Shown here in pieces: positions 16,626 to 24,841 of a stretch of 34,963 nt of DNA (its first letter is position 1; the number at the start of each line of letters is the position of its first letter). Made by a program: the position numbers and the translations under genes. Source of the stretch: Clostridia bacterium (GTDB lineage Bacteria; Bacillota; Clostridia; TANB77; CAG-508); contig JAAWGB010000018.1 of NCBI GenBank assembly GCA_022795075.1, positions 1 to 34,963 on the forward strand, read 5' to 3'. Below the pieces are notes generated by a model. It ran no database searches, was not told the DNA's origin, and worked only from the letters and a program-made list of their open reading frames with translations.

Positions 16626-18251
16626 TTAATCATTCCATGCTTCTGTCCCATAATATACGCCTACTTTATTTTCTATAAATTTTGCATTTTCTTTACTTGC
16701 TTTTATTAATTCTTTCATAGACATATCTGTCTTTCCAAATTGCTCTGTTATAACATTTTTGTTAGCTCCAACAGGATTTTCTTCAGGTGTTACATTGGTA
16801 GCAATATTTTCATAGAAAGCTTGTGCATCCCAATTTGGAAGTACCTCACCTTTATTATGAAAAAAGGTACAATTCTTTATTTGAAATTTTGGAAATCCTC
16901 CATATAAATAGGCTCCCGTATTAGGGCCAATTACCCTAAAAAATACATTATATACTTTTCCAGAGCAACTACAAAATATTCCAACATTTGGTCCTCCCCA
17001 ACTGTCTGGCTCGGTAGGAGTAAATTCAAAACATAAATTCTTTAATATTACATCTGCTCCTAACATAATTGCTGGACGTCTCCAACCTGCACCATCATCT
17101 TTGGCATTATAACGAATAATGGTACCACTATTTTCTCCACAAATAGTAATATCTTTTCCATCTGCTAATAATCCAACTGATATTAAATCGTTTGTATTAG
17201 GAACAAAAGTAGGAGTTAACGTATATTCCCCTGCTAAAATTTTTATAATATCACCATCTTGTGAAACATTAACTGCATTTTGTATATCTGTATATGGCTT
17301 TGAAATAGTACCATCTTGACCTGCCATATTTCCTTCATTTGCTACAAAAATAGTACGTCCTATTTTTAAGGTATTAGTGGATTCTTTTCTATTTCCAGCT
17401 TTATCATATACAATCACATAAACTTCATATCGATTTGAATTTATTTCATTGTTTAGTATATAATTTGACTCCAAACTCTCATATTTTGTTCCATTAATAT
17501 AGTATTCATATTTTCCTATTCCACTTTTTACACTCTCTTCATTTTCTTCTGCATCTTCTGCATCAACCATTATTTTAACTTTATTATCATTGGTCATTGC
17601 CTTACTAATAGAAAAATCTAATGGTTCTACTTTATCGATTATTTTTATATTTATTATTTTTGTTTTTCTTTCTCCTGCTGAATCTTCTACTACAAATTCA
17701 TAACTTCCGTTTTTTGTTAAGCAAAACGTTCCATCATCTTTTTTGCTTACATTATCATTTATACATTGTATATTTGTTATACTTCCATTTGTAGAACCCG
17801 CATGTATGGTAAGAGTTATTTCTTGATTGGTATATCCTTTTGGATCTAATTGATAACGAAAACTGATTCCTTCTATTTTTCCTTCTATTGTTACACTTAA
17901 ATTTTTATCTATCTTATATTCATATCCTTTATATTCACCAGTAATTTCATCCTCATTTAATTGGATTGTTATTTCATTTAGTTTTTTTGATAATTCTTCA
18001 TAATATTCATTTCCTAGTGTTTCTAATGTTACTTTATTTCCTTTTTCGCCTTCTTCTATTTGTATTTCCATAATTGCCATTTCTATTTCTTCTTTTAATT
18101 GTGCTTTTATTGTCTCTTCTTGTGCTTTACTTGCTTTACTTAATATCCCATTTTCTCCTGTTAAGGTTGTAAGGGTTATTCCTACTAAAATTAATAATAT
18201 TATGATTGTAATAATTAATGCTATTAATGTAATTCCTTTTATATTTTTCAT
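16626..18251 (-). CDS. Pilin-like protein with Ig-like and beta-helix regions
   Basis: 541 residues from MKNIKGITLIALIITIIILL. The first 40 residues match a type IV prepilin N-terminus (short basic leader, G, then hydrophobic helix), but the usual Glu5 is Ala. After the helix come GENGILSKASKAQEE and an amphipathic helix. An Ig-like stretch (about 150-300, ending YVIVYDKAGNRKESTN) is followed by a DUF1565/pectate-lyase-like repeat region (GQDGTISKPYTDIQNAV, then GDIIKILAGEYTL) of the right-handed beta-helix kind. It is probably exported and surface displayed. GGAGG precedes ATG at 18251; the ORF-track start at 18308 falls in the promoter. Function unknown; adhesion or glycan binding is a guess. 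Confidence 0.75.
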   Translation of the reverse strand: MKNIKGITLIALIITIIILLILVGITLTTLTGENGILSKASKAQEETIKAQLKEEIEMAIMEIQIEEGEKGNKVTLETLGNEYYEELSKKLNEITIQLNEDEITGEYKGYEYKIDKNLSVTIEGKIEGISFRYQLDPKGYTNQEITLTIHAGSTNGSITNIQCINDNVSKKDDGTFCLTKNGSYEFVVEDSAGERKTKIINIKIIDKVEPLDFSISKAMTNDNKVKIMVDAEDAEENEESVKSGIGKYEYYINGTKYESLESNYILNNEINSNRYEVYVIVYDKAGNRKESTNTLKIGRTIFVANEGNMAGQDGTISKPYTDIQNAVNVSQDGDIIKILAGEYTLTPTFVPNTNDLISVGLLADGKDITICGENSGTIIRYNAKDDGAGWRRPAIMLGADVILKNLCFEFTPTEPDSWGGPNVGIFCSCSGKVYNVFFRVIGPNTGAYLYGGFPKFQIKNCTFFHNKGEVLPNWDAQAFYENIATNVTPEENPVGANKNVITEQFGKTDMSMKELIKASKENAKFIENKVGVYYGTEAWND

Positions 18252-18306
18252 TTGTTTCCTCCTTTTTTGTTTTAGTATTCTTTTATTTGTTATTGGTACT
18301 TTTTGC

Positions 18307-18335
18307 ATTTTACCAACAAAGTAAAATTACGTCAA
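18307..18335 (-). promoter_or_regulatory. Promoter of the 541-aa pilin-like gene
   Basis: Minus strand TTGACG (18330-18335), 17 bases, TAAAAT (18307-18312). The bases around the -35 (AACATGTTGACGTAATTTTA) match those of the divergent gene at 18704. Confidence 0.65.
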
Positions 18336-18365
18336 CATGTTATAATATTATTTATGTTATTACTA

Positions 18366-18612
18366 GTTACCGTTCACTACTAGCACCATTCAAACTTGCA
18401 AAAGACTAGAATAACAATATTTATTCGGATTTTCGGTTACCCTACATGACGCTAAGAAATATTAAAAATACAGCTGAACGATAGCCGAAAACAGGACCCT
18501 TTCATCTGTATTTTAAATATTTCTAAAGCTATTTCGGTCACATTCAAATCCTCAAAAATATTGTTATTCTAGTCTTTTGCAAGTTTGAATGGTGTTAGTA
18601 GTGAACGGTAAC
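18366..18612. repeat. 247-bp palindromic MITE-like element
   Basis: The outer 57 bases (18366-18422) are an inverted repeat of 18556-18612 with a single mismatch; the ends read GTTACCGTTCACT. Inside, AGAAATATT and AAAATACAG have inverted partners (CTGTATTTT, AATATTTCT), so almost the whole element can fold into one long hairpin. No ORF lies inside. It sits between two divergent promoters. Related copies: 25649-25724, 25554-25631 and a fragment at 21860. I see no clear target-site duplication. Confidence 0.85.
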
Positions 18613-18642
18613 AATAAATTAAATAATCCAAATTATAACATA

Positions 18643-18671
18643 TTGACATAATTTTAATTCATTCATACAAT
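18643..18671 (+). promoter_or_regulatory. Promoter of the 459-aa pilin-like gene
   Basis: Plus strand TTGACA (18643-18648), 17 bases, TACAAT (18666-18671). The sequence TTATAACATATTGACATAAT around the -35 is shared with the divergent promoter at 18307-18335. Confidence 0.65.
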
Positions 18672-18703
18672 AACAATATAAATTTAAAATAAGGAGAATT
18701 CAA

Positions 18704-20083
18704 ATGAAGAAAATAGCAAACCTTTCAAGTGCAAAAACGAATTATACAGGTATTACACTAATTGCATTAGTTATCACCATAATTGTGCTATTAATATTAG
18801 CAGGAATAACAATTGCAACCTTAACTGGAGAAAATGGAATCTTACATAAAGCTACCCAAGCTGAGGAAAAAACAGAACAATCACAAGCAAAAGAAAAATT
18901 AGAATTAACTTTATTAGACTTGCAAACCGAAAAATCTACCAATTCAAATTATAATGAAAACGAATTTATAGATGATGCCTTACTATCTGCTGATATGCAA
19001 GTAGATGAAGATATTATAACAGTAGATAATTATCAATTCCAAATTGATCGAACGGTTCCTAAAATAGTAAATGAATTAGGAAAAGCTACTGAGCAAACTT
19101 TGTTAATGCCTGTCATAAGAAAAATATATGCAGAAGAAGGGCATACACAAATTCATGTAAAAATAGAACTAAAAAATATAGAAGGAACTACCTTAACCTA
19201 TATCATACAAAAAGAAGGTGAACTAGTAGAAAAAGAAAGAATTGAAAATCAAACAGAATTCGAACACACTTTTAAAAATTTAGAACTTAACACAAAATAT
19301 AAAATAACCATCGAAGCTACCAATGAATATGGAACAAGAACAAGAAATATTACTATATCAACCAAAAAACCAAGCATTCAATTAAGTGACACTTCCCTAC
19401 GATTAAAAATAGATGAAACAAAATTGTTAACTTATACTATTATCCCAGAAACTACTAATAAAAACATAAAATGGACAAGTAGTAATTCTAATGTTGTAAC
19501 AGTAGACGAAAATGGATTACTAACAGCCATTAAAGAAGGAAAAGCAACCATAACAGCCTTATCAGAAGATGATAGTTTGGAATCTGCAATTTGTATGATT
19601 GAAGTTGTTAAAACTGTTTATCTCATACAAGATGGACAATTAAATCAGAATATTTTGGGTAGTTGGAATCCTTTTTTCCTTAATAAAACTGATTCTTTTG
19701 TCACCTATCCAAAAAATGGTATATCTATACAGTGTTCACATGCTAATAATAGAGTTGGTATTTATTCTACTAATAAAATTGATGTAACAGATATTAATTC
19801 TATTACTACTAATATATCCCTACGTAATAATTATTTTAACGCAACAACCATAACCTCATCCTTATATATTGGTTTATGCTCTACTATTGATAATACAGTA
19901 ACTAATTTCGAACGATATGTATCAAAATCTACCAAAGCAAATTCTACTCAAAACTATGAATTAAATTTAGATACTAAAGACTTGCAAGGAGAATATTATT
20001 TAAAAATAGTAGCTACCCATGGAAATGAATATCATGCTTATAGTGTTTTTGCAACAATTTTTAACATGGTTGCCTGGAAATAA
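18704..20083 (+). CDS. Pilin-like protein with BIG_2 (bacterial Ig-like) domain
   Basis: 459 residues and the only intact plus-strand gene I accept. The N-terminal module (TGITLIALVITIIVLLILAG, then TLTGENGILHKATQAEE) is the same as in the gene across the divergent promoter. A fibronectin-III-like region (about 145-225) is followed by a BIG_2 domain (about 230-305: KLLTYTIIPETTNKNIKWTS, then VVTVDENGLLTAIKEGKATI) and a beta-rich C-terminal domain of about 150 residues that I do not recognise. The type IV pilin Glu5 is replaced by Ala. It is likely exported and cell-surface associated. AAGGAG lies about nine bases before ATG. A bidirectional terminator follows at 20111-20157. Confidence 0.75.
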   Translation: MKKIANLSSAKTNYTGITLIALVITIIVLLILAGITIATLTGENGILHKATQAEEKTEQSQAKEKLELTLLDLQTEKSTNSNYNENEFIDDALLSADMQVDEDIITVDNYQFQIDRTVPKIVNELGKATEQTLLMPVIRKIYAEEGHTQIHVKIELKNIEGTTLTYIIQKEGELVEKERIENQTEFEHTFKNLELNTKYKITIEATNEYGTRTRNITISTKKPSIQLSDTSLRLKIDETKLLTYTIIPETTNKNIKWTSSNSNVVTVDENGLLTAIKEGKATITALSEDDSLESAICMIEVVKTVYLIQDGQLNQNILGSWNPFFLNKTDSFVTYPKNGISIQCSHANNRVGIYSTNKIDVTDINSITTNISLRNNYFNATTITSSLYIGLCSTIDNTVTNFERYVSKSTKANSTQNYELNLDTKDLQGEYYLKIVATHGNEYHAYSVFATIFNMVAWK

Positions 20084-20110
20084 AAATAGAACTTTTCCTA
20101 CCCAATAAAA

Positions 20111-20157
20111 AATTAAAATCGCTTTAATTTTGATAATTAAAAGCGATTTTAATTTTT
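20111..20157. terminator. Bidirectional intrinsic terminator
   Basis: AAATTAAAATCGCTTTAA pairs with TTAAAAGCGATTTTAATTTTT. It lies between the convergent ends of the 459-aa gene (plus) and the pilin-like pseudogene (minus). Confidence 0.75.
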
Positions 20158-20163
20158 AAATTT

Positions 20164-21066
20164 TTAATTTCCTGCTGTGTATTTCATTGCCCAATATCCT
20201 GTTAGTTGTTTTCCATCAAATTCGAACGCTTTTGGTATTTGATAACCTATCCCTGTTTGTGTGGAAGTAGCATCAATAAATCTAACTTCTGTTCTTCCTT
20301 GTTCTGGCTGTTTTTGCTGGCTACTTGTTAGTTTAAATTCATATTTTGGTATCCATGTATAGTAGATTTGTTTCCCATTTGCCTCTACCATAATATTAGC
20401 CCATTTGCTATTTTTGTAATCATACCAATCCTTAGTTGGCTTTTTGTTAATCCAATTTCCTGGTGTTAGGTTGTCTTGTTCGTTTACTTCTAAATATCTA
20501 GTTCTTTCTACTATAAAGCCGTTCATCTAATTTAGGTGTACACAAGTACACGCCATTTACCAATCATAGTCTCCATTTCTAATTTCAATACTTTCTAGTT
20601 CTTCCATTTCTAGTATTTTAATTCCTAATTCTTTACACCATTGTTCTTGTTTTTTATTATTTGGTATTTTTGGATTAGAAGCATAACAAATTTCTCCTTT
20701 ATAAACAACCACATAGTCTTTTGCCTCTTTTTTTATGTTTTCTATTATATCATTTATAGAAATGGTTACATCATTTTCTTCAATATCCAATATTATACCT
20801 TGTTCAATTGCATTTTTTAATGGTTCTCCTGAATTAATGGGATATGTATCTGTAGTCATATCTTCCATAATTCTCCATGAAACATATAGATTTACTTTTT
20901 CTCTATATTCCCCCATGTTATTTTTGAATTTAGCTTCCTCTGCTTTGGCTAATAATCCATCTTCTCCCATTATCATGCCAATTCCTATTCCTGCTAGTAT
21001 TAATAATACAATTATAGTAATAATCAATGCAATTAATGTGATTCCTTTTTCTTTGCTACTCTTCAT
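20164..21066 (-). pseudogene. Pilin-like protein, broken by two compensating indels
   Basis: The ORFs 20557-21066 and 20164-20526 lie in the same frame and are parts of one protein of about 300 residues. The N-terminus (KGITLIALIITIIVLLILAG, then MGEDGLLAKAEEAKF) is the shared pilin-like module. The C-terminal part (WINKKPTKDWYDYKN, IYYTWIPKYEFKL, TGIGYQIPKAFEF, GYWAMKYTAG) looks like a separate folded domain. Between them, the original frame meets a TAA and a TAG. Another frame reads VNGVYLCTPKLDE and fits smoothly on both sides, so a one-base loss near 20558 and a one-base change near 20527 offset each other. GGGAG precedes ATG. Function unknown. Confidence 0.75.
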
Positions 21067-21108
21067 CTATTTCTCCCTATTTATGATTTCCAAAATTGAA
21101 ATTTCTTT

Positions 21109-21771
21109 TTATATTCCTTTACCACATACTGCTACACCTCTACTGTAATATTCTTGACTATAATATTGGGTCGTGTAGCCAAAAATACCACTTATACCAC
21201 GAACAAGAATTGGCTCATTTGCGACAACCAAACTACCTGGTGTTGCTAAATGCCAACCACGACATCCTGGATTTATATCTGTAGCATTTCCCAAAGCATC
21301 TCCTGCTTTTGCTAATCTATCCCCATAAGCATCATAATATTTTGCATTTATTTTTGTGAAATATCTACTTTCATATACTCCTGCTACCATTTCTCGATGT
21401 GCTGTATTTAACATTACACCTGTTTTATTTCCTGTTGTTGATGTAATAGCATTATCATTGCTTGGATTTCCATATCCTGATGCAGAAAGAATCGCTATAG
21501 CTCCATATTCTGTACTCCTCATCATGTGTACATCAATATTATTACTTCCACTAGAAGCTGTTAAGTCATCATTTAATGTTTCTGAAAGTCCCATACCTTG
21601 TCCACTTTGTTCCATTTCTCTGAATTCTCTTGCCCAAGTTTCACCTGTTTTAATATCTTTATATTGTGTATTAGGATTTGCTTGTAAAGCTGCTTCTACG
21701 GTGCTAAAACTACTTACTATTGTTATAATTGTTGTAATCATAACAAAACTTACTATTTTTAATTTTTTCAT
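21109..21771 (-). CDS. Secreted protein of unknown function next to pilin-like genes
   Basis: 220 residues. A signal peptide is clear (MKKLKIVSFVMITTIITIVS, then STVEA before the probable cleavage). The mature part has no family I can name. It contains TGETWAREFREMEQ, HMMRSTEYGAIAILSASGYG and, near the end, GSLVVANEPILVRGISGIFG followed by a Tyr-rich stretch and CGKGI. Two cysteines (in NPGCRGW and AVCGK) could form a disulfide. It is 42 bases upstream of the broken pilin-like gene in the same direction, and its promoter shares the TTGACATAATTTT box with the two other pilin-like genes, so it is probably a partner of them. Confidence 0.75.
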   Translation of the reverse strand: MKKLKIVSFVMITTIITIVSSFSTVEAALQANPNTQYKDIKTGETWAREFREMEQSGQGMGLSETLNDDLTASSGSNNIDVHMMRSTEYGAIAILSASGYGNPSNDNAITSTTGNKTGVMLNTAHREMVAGVYESRYFTKINAKYYDAYGDRLAKAGDALGNATDINPGCRGWHLATPGSLVVANEPILVRGISGIFGYTTQYYSQEYYSRGVAVCGKGI

Positions 21772-21800
21772 ATTTTCTTCACCTTTCTTTTTTTATTCTT

Positions 21801-21829
21801 ATTTTATTGATAAGTAAAAATTATGTCAA
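21801..21829 (-). promoter_or_regulatory. Promoter of the secreted-protein/pilin-like operon
   Basis: Minus strand TTGACA (21824-21829), 17 bases, TAAAAT (21801-21806). TTGACATAATTTT is the same box as at 18307 and 18643. Confidence 0.65.
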
Positions 21830-21859
21830 TAATTTATAGTCTGATTGCTTTAATTTTAG

Positions 21860-21873
21860 GTTACAGTTCACTA
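21860..21873 (+). repeat. End fragment of the GTTACMGTTCACT repeat family
   Basis: GTTACAGTTCACTA matches the terminal sequence of the elements at 25649 and 18366. It directly precedes the truncated XRE repressor remnant. No partner end is visible nearby. Confidence 0.5.
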
Positions 21874-21885
21874 AAAATAAATTAG

Positions 21886-22049
21886 ATGATTCAAAGACAA
21901 CAATACTATTCTGAATATGAAAATGGAAGAAGAACTCTTCCCCTTCAACACTTAATAACATTAGCCAATATTACAATACTTCAATAGATTATTTAGTTGG
22001 ATTATCCAACGAAAAACATGTAAAAAAAAACAAGTTCGCACTTATTTAA
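21886..22049 (+). pseudogene. XRE/Cro-type repressor remnant
   Basis: Reading the plus strand from about 21886 gives IQRQQYYSEYENGRRTLPLQ and then HLITLAN. After a one-base shift near 21980 it continues YYNTSIDYLVGLSNEKHV. This is the second half of a helix-turn-helix XRE domain with the usual DYLVGLS end. The N-terminal helices are missing, where the GTTACAGTTCACT repeat fragment lies. No full ORF remains. It suggests a lost phage or mobile-element repressor. Confidence 0.7.
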
Positions 22050-22070
22050 AAAAGGGAAACTTGTTTTTTA
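22022..22070. terminator. Bidirectional intrinsic terminator
   Basis: AACAAGTT (22029-22036) pairs with AACTTGTT (22058-22065), with T-rich tails on both strands. On the minus strand it directly follows spoVT. Confidence 0.65.
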
Positions 22071-22075
22071 TATAA

Positions 22076-22630
22076 CTATATATCCATTTGACTACCTAAA
22101 AATGTTGCTGCTGATTGAGCAACTTTTTTCTCAACATCATTCATTTTACCATTTGGCTCTTTTGACATTAATATAACTGTACCTATTGTATCTCCATTAG
22201 AAACAATAGGATATACTATTTGTGCATTATTTTTTCTTTCTTGCGTATCATTTTTAGTAATTGGTATTGCCACATTACTATTTTCTGTACTGGTATAAAT
22301 TTCTTTATCTTCCATCAATTGTTCTAATTGTGTACTAATATCTTGTTCTAAAAATTCTTTTTTAGAACCTCCTGATACTGCTATAATAGTGTCTTTATCT
22401 GTTATACATGCAATGTGACCAGTTGTTTTAGATAAAGTTTCTGCATAACCTGCAGCAAATTCTGAAAGCTCACCAATTGGAGAATATTTTTTTAAGATTA
22501 CTTGCCCTTCTCTATCTGTAAATATCTCTAATGGATCCCCTTCTTTAATTCTTAATGTTTTTCTTATTTCTTTTGGAATAACTACTCTTCCTAAATCATC
22601 TATTCTTCTTACAACTCCAGTTGCTTTCAT
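22076..22630 (-). CDS. spoVT: Stage V sporulation protein T (AbrB-family regulator)
   Basis: 184 residues from MKATGVVRRIDDLGRVVIPK. The AbrB-type swapped-hairpin DNA-binding domain (1-50: EIRKTLRIKEGDPLEIFTD) is followed by a GAF-like ligand domain (about 60-180), the arrangement of SpoVT. In Bacillus it is expressed in the forespore under sigma-G and tunes late sporulation and germination genes. The ORF-track start at 22699 is too early: GGAGGAAAAAT precedes ATG at 22630. A sigma-G-like promoter sits 35 bases upstream (22666-22694). It is evidence that the organism forms, or descends from, spore formers. Confidence 0.93.
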   Translation of the reverse strand: MKATGVVRRIDDLGRVVIPKEIRKTLRIKEGDPLEIFTDREGQVILKKYSPIGELSEFAAGYAETLSKTTGHIACITDKDTIIAVSGGSKKEFLEQDISTQLEQLMEDKEIYTSTENSNVAIPITKNDTQERKNNAQIVYPIVSNGDTIGTVILMSKEPNGKMNDVEKKVAQSAATFLGSQMDI

Positions 22631-22665
22631 ATTTTTCCTCCTCGTCATAATTTTGTTTATAATTT

Positions 22666-22694
22666 TATTATGACAATTTAGGAAAAAATTATAC
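22666..22694 (-). promoter_or_regulatory. Putative sigma-G-type promoter of spoVT
   Basis: Minus strand GTATA (22690-22694), 17 bases, CATAATA (22666-22672), which fits the forespore sigma-G pattern gHATR-N17/18-CATWHTA. A TATAAT overlaps the -35 and could serve sigma-A instead. Confidence 0.4.
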
Positions 22695-22711
22695 ATCAAA
22701 ATTTCAAAAAG

Positions 22712-24706
22712 TTAATTCTCTTCTTCTATTTCTATTGTTTTATCCTCTTTCTTTGGTAAAAACGTAATTCTATATTTATCCAATATATACCCCATATCTT
22801 TTGAAAACTCTTTTAACATAACAATCTTAATCGTTGGATCTTTTCCTTTTAAGTAATCATCAATTATTTGTTTTAGTTGCTTAATATTTTTCATTTCTGG
22901 CTCAATTTGTTTTGGGTAACGATTAGCCCTGTCAATTAACTTTTCTTTTATTAGTACAATATCTTCATTACTAGCACAAGAAATTCTTTGGAACAATTGG
23001 AAAGGATCATAATATTTAAAAATAGGTAGACTCATACATTCTTTATCAAACTTCTCATAAAATTGTTCCATTTTCATTGGAATACACTTCATAATTTCTT
23101 CTGCCTTTTCTTTATACATCTTATCTAACAATTGATCATTTAGCATATTAAAGTGTTTCAAAATATCTGCCATATCTTCTTCTACTTCTTCAATTGCAAT
23201 TTTTCCTAGTTCTTCTTTTGGATTTGGACAATATTCAGAAGATAAAGACGCAATATTCATACCATTAAAAAACGAACTTCTTAGATTTTTTAAGTCATAT
23301 TCAATTAATCCTTTTCTTGAAAAATAACTAAAATAAGCAAATAATTTTACCGTATCAATTAAACTTAATTTTCCTTCTTTCACATCTCCCATTACTTCTT
23401 CTATAATGGTGTCAAATTGATCATCTGATATTTTCCAATATTCTTCTGTTAATAATCTCTTGTATCCTGGTAAGTTTTCTGTGTCTACTGTATTTCTAAT
23501 TGTTTCCATGTTTTCTTTAAATAATTTCATATCAAAAATACGGGTTCGAATGTAATATTCTATAAATTTAAAGAAACGATATTCCGATTTAAAATTATAA
23601 TAATAATTGTTATCAAATTCTTTAATATAGAATTGTCTATTATCCATTAAGATTCTAGAAGATACCAAAATAGATTTATATTCTTCATTATCTTTAATGT
23701 TAATAAATTTATCTTTTGTAATTTTTCCAGCTTTAATTTCAAAAGAAATAGCTATGGTAAATATCAACATCGTTTGCATAACTCTATGGTTAGTATTGGG
23801 ATAAGATTTATTTACCATCTCATAGATTTTTTTAAAGTCATTTAAAGCATGTTTCAAAATTCTTAAATTTCTTGTTCCACTCTTATGAAAAGTCGATATA
23901 ATCAATCCTGTATTTTCCCTTAAAAATCGAATTAATTCTGGATTATTTTCATAACGCATCAAAATTCCATTTATAATATAGTCAAATTTAGGAGCATATT
24001 CAAAAGTTTCACCTATCAATTTTTCTTTAATTCTCTCATAATCATTGGCTTTATCAAAAACATGTTCAATTTTATCTTGAATTTTCTCTACCATTGGCTT
24101 GTCTGATTTGTTTAGTTCATCTTGTTTATCTAATAAATAAGTTGCAATAAAAGTTTTCATTTCAAGATTGGAACTTTTTAATTTAGTAGAAAGCTCTTTT
24201 TCATTACAAATAATAATGGTTTTAATATGATCATGTTCTACAAAATTATTGATATATCCTAGTATATCTATAACATCTACATTGGCTCTTTCTAGGTCAT
24301 CAAAACATAGTACTTTATCATCTGTAGAAAAGAATTCGCCATAATCTACTCTATCTCCATTTTGCGTAACACCAAAAAAATTCGCCATATCAATTCCTGT
24401 TTTGGCATACTCTGGAATGGCAGTTTGACCATTGGCATCCATAAATTTTCTTAAATTCTTGTCCATCAATTGTGTTGTTTCAATAAATATTTTTTTGCTG
24501 ATTTCCTCTAAATTTGAAATTCCATACAAAGACATATAAATGGTAGTATATCTTTTTCCATTTAGTTGCAAAGATTCAATTTTTTTTCTAATTTTATTAT
24601 TCCAAAAATGGGTCTTTCCAGAACCCCATTCTCCATTAATCATAATCGCATAATCTGTATAATCTGATCTTACATAGTCTAATATGCTTTCTACTAAATC
24701 TTCCAT
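22712..24706 (-). CDS. KAP-family P-loop NTPase
   Basis: 664 residues. Walker A is INGEWGSGKTHFW (Lys31), and Walker B with the KAP-type DD is KVLCFDDLERA (about 130-141); a further helicase/STAND-like segment (IKTIIICNEKEL) follows. This is the KAP class of P-loop NTPases, some of which act in phage exclusion (for example PifA). Unlike many KAP proteins, no inserted membrane helices are visible, so it is probably cytosolic. The C-terminal 400 residues are helical with no family I know. AGGAAGG precedes ATG. It is preceded by a 104-bp set of alternating palindromes and followed by spoVT after about 80 bases. A defence role is possible but unproven. Confidence 0.8.
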   Translation of the reverse strand: MEDLVESILDYVRSDYTDYAIMINGEWGSGKTHFWNNKIRKKIESLQLNGKRYTTIYMSLYGISNLEEISKKIFIETTQLMDKNLRKFMDANGQTAIPEYAKTGIDMANFFGVTQNGDRVDYGEFFSTDDKVLCFDDLERANVDVIDILGYINNFVEHDHIKTIIICNEKELSTKLKSSNLEMKTFIATYLLDKQDELNKSDKPMVEKIQDKIEHVFDKANDYERIKEKLIGETFEYAPKFDYIINGILMRYENNPELIRFLRENTGLIISTFHKSGTRNLRILKHALNDFKKIYEMVNKSYPNTNHRVMQTMLIFTIAISFEIKAGKITKDKFINIKDNEEYKSILVSSRILMDNRQFYIKEFDNNYYYNFKSEYRFFKFIEYYIRTRIFDMKLFKENMETIRNTVDTENLPGYKRLLTEEYWKISDDQFDTIIEEVMGDVKEGKLSLIDTVKLFAYFSYFSRKGLIEYDLKNLRSSFFNGMNIASLSSEYCPNPKEELGKIAIEEVEEDMADILKHFNMLNDQLLDKMYKEKAEEIMKCIPMKMEQFYEKFDKECMSLPIFKYYDPFQLFQRISCASNEDIVLIKEKLIDRANRYPKQIEPEMKNIKQLKQIIDDYLKGKDPTIKIVMLKEFSKDMGYILDKYRITFLPKKEDKTIEIEEEN

Positions 24707-24735
24707 TTGTTCCCTTCCTATCTAAATAATTTTTT

Positions 24736-24839
24736 GAATGATTTTGGATATCTAAAAAAAATCATGATATTAGAATTTTTCTTCTAAGATAAAATAAGAA
24801 ATTCTTCATGATTTTTGGACTTTCGTCCCCAAAATCATC
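24736..24839 (-). promoter_or_regulatory. Alternating palindromes / terminator between comF and the KAP gene
   Basis: On the minus strand four related arms occur: A (24825-24839, GATGATTTTGGGGAC), B (24806-24820, GTCCAAAAATCATGA), C (24754-24766, TCATGATTTTTTT) and D (24736-24747, CCAAAATCATTC). A can pair with B (GAAA loop), or B with C. B:C is followed by a T-run and would terminate transcription; A:B would prevent it. The arrangement is like an attenuator, but it may also be a small palindromic repeat. Confidence 0.55.
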
Positions 24840-24841
24840 CT

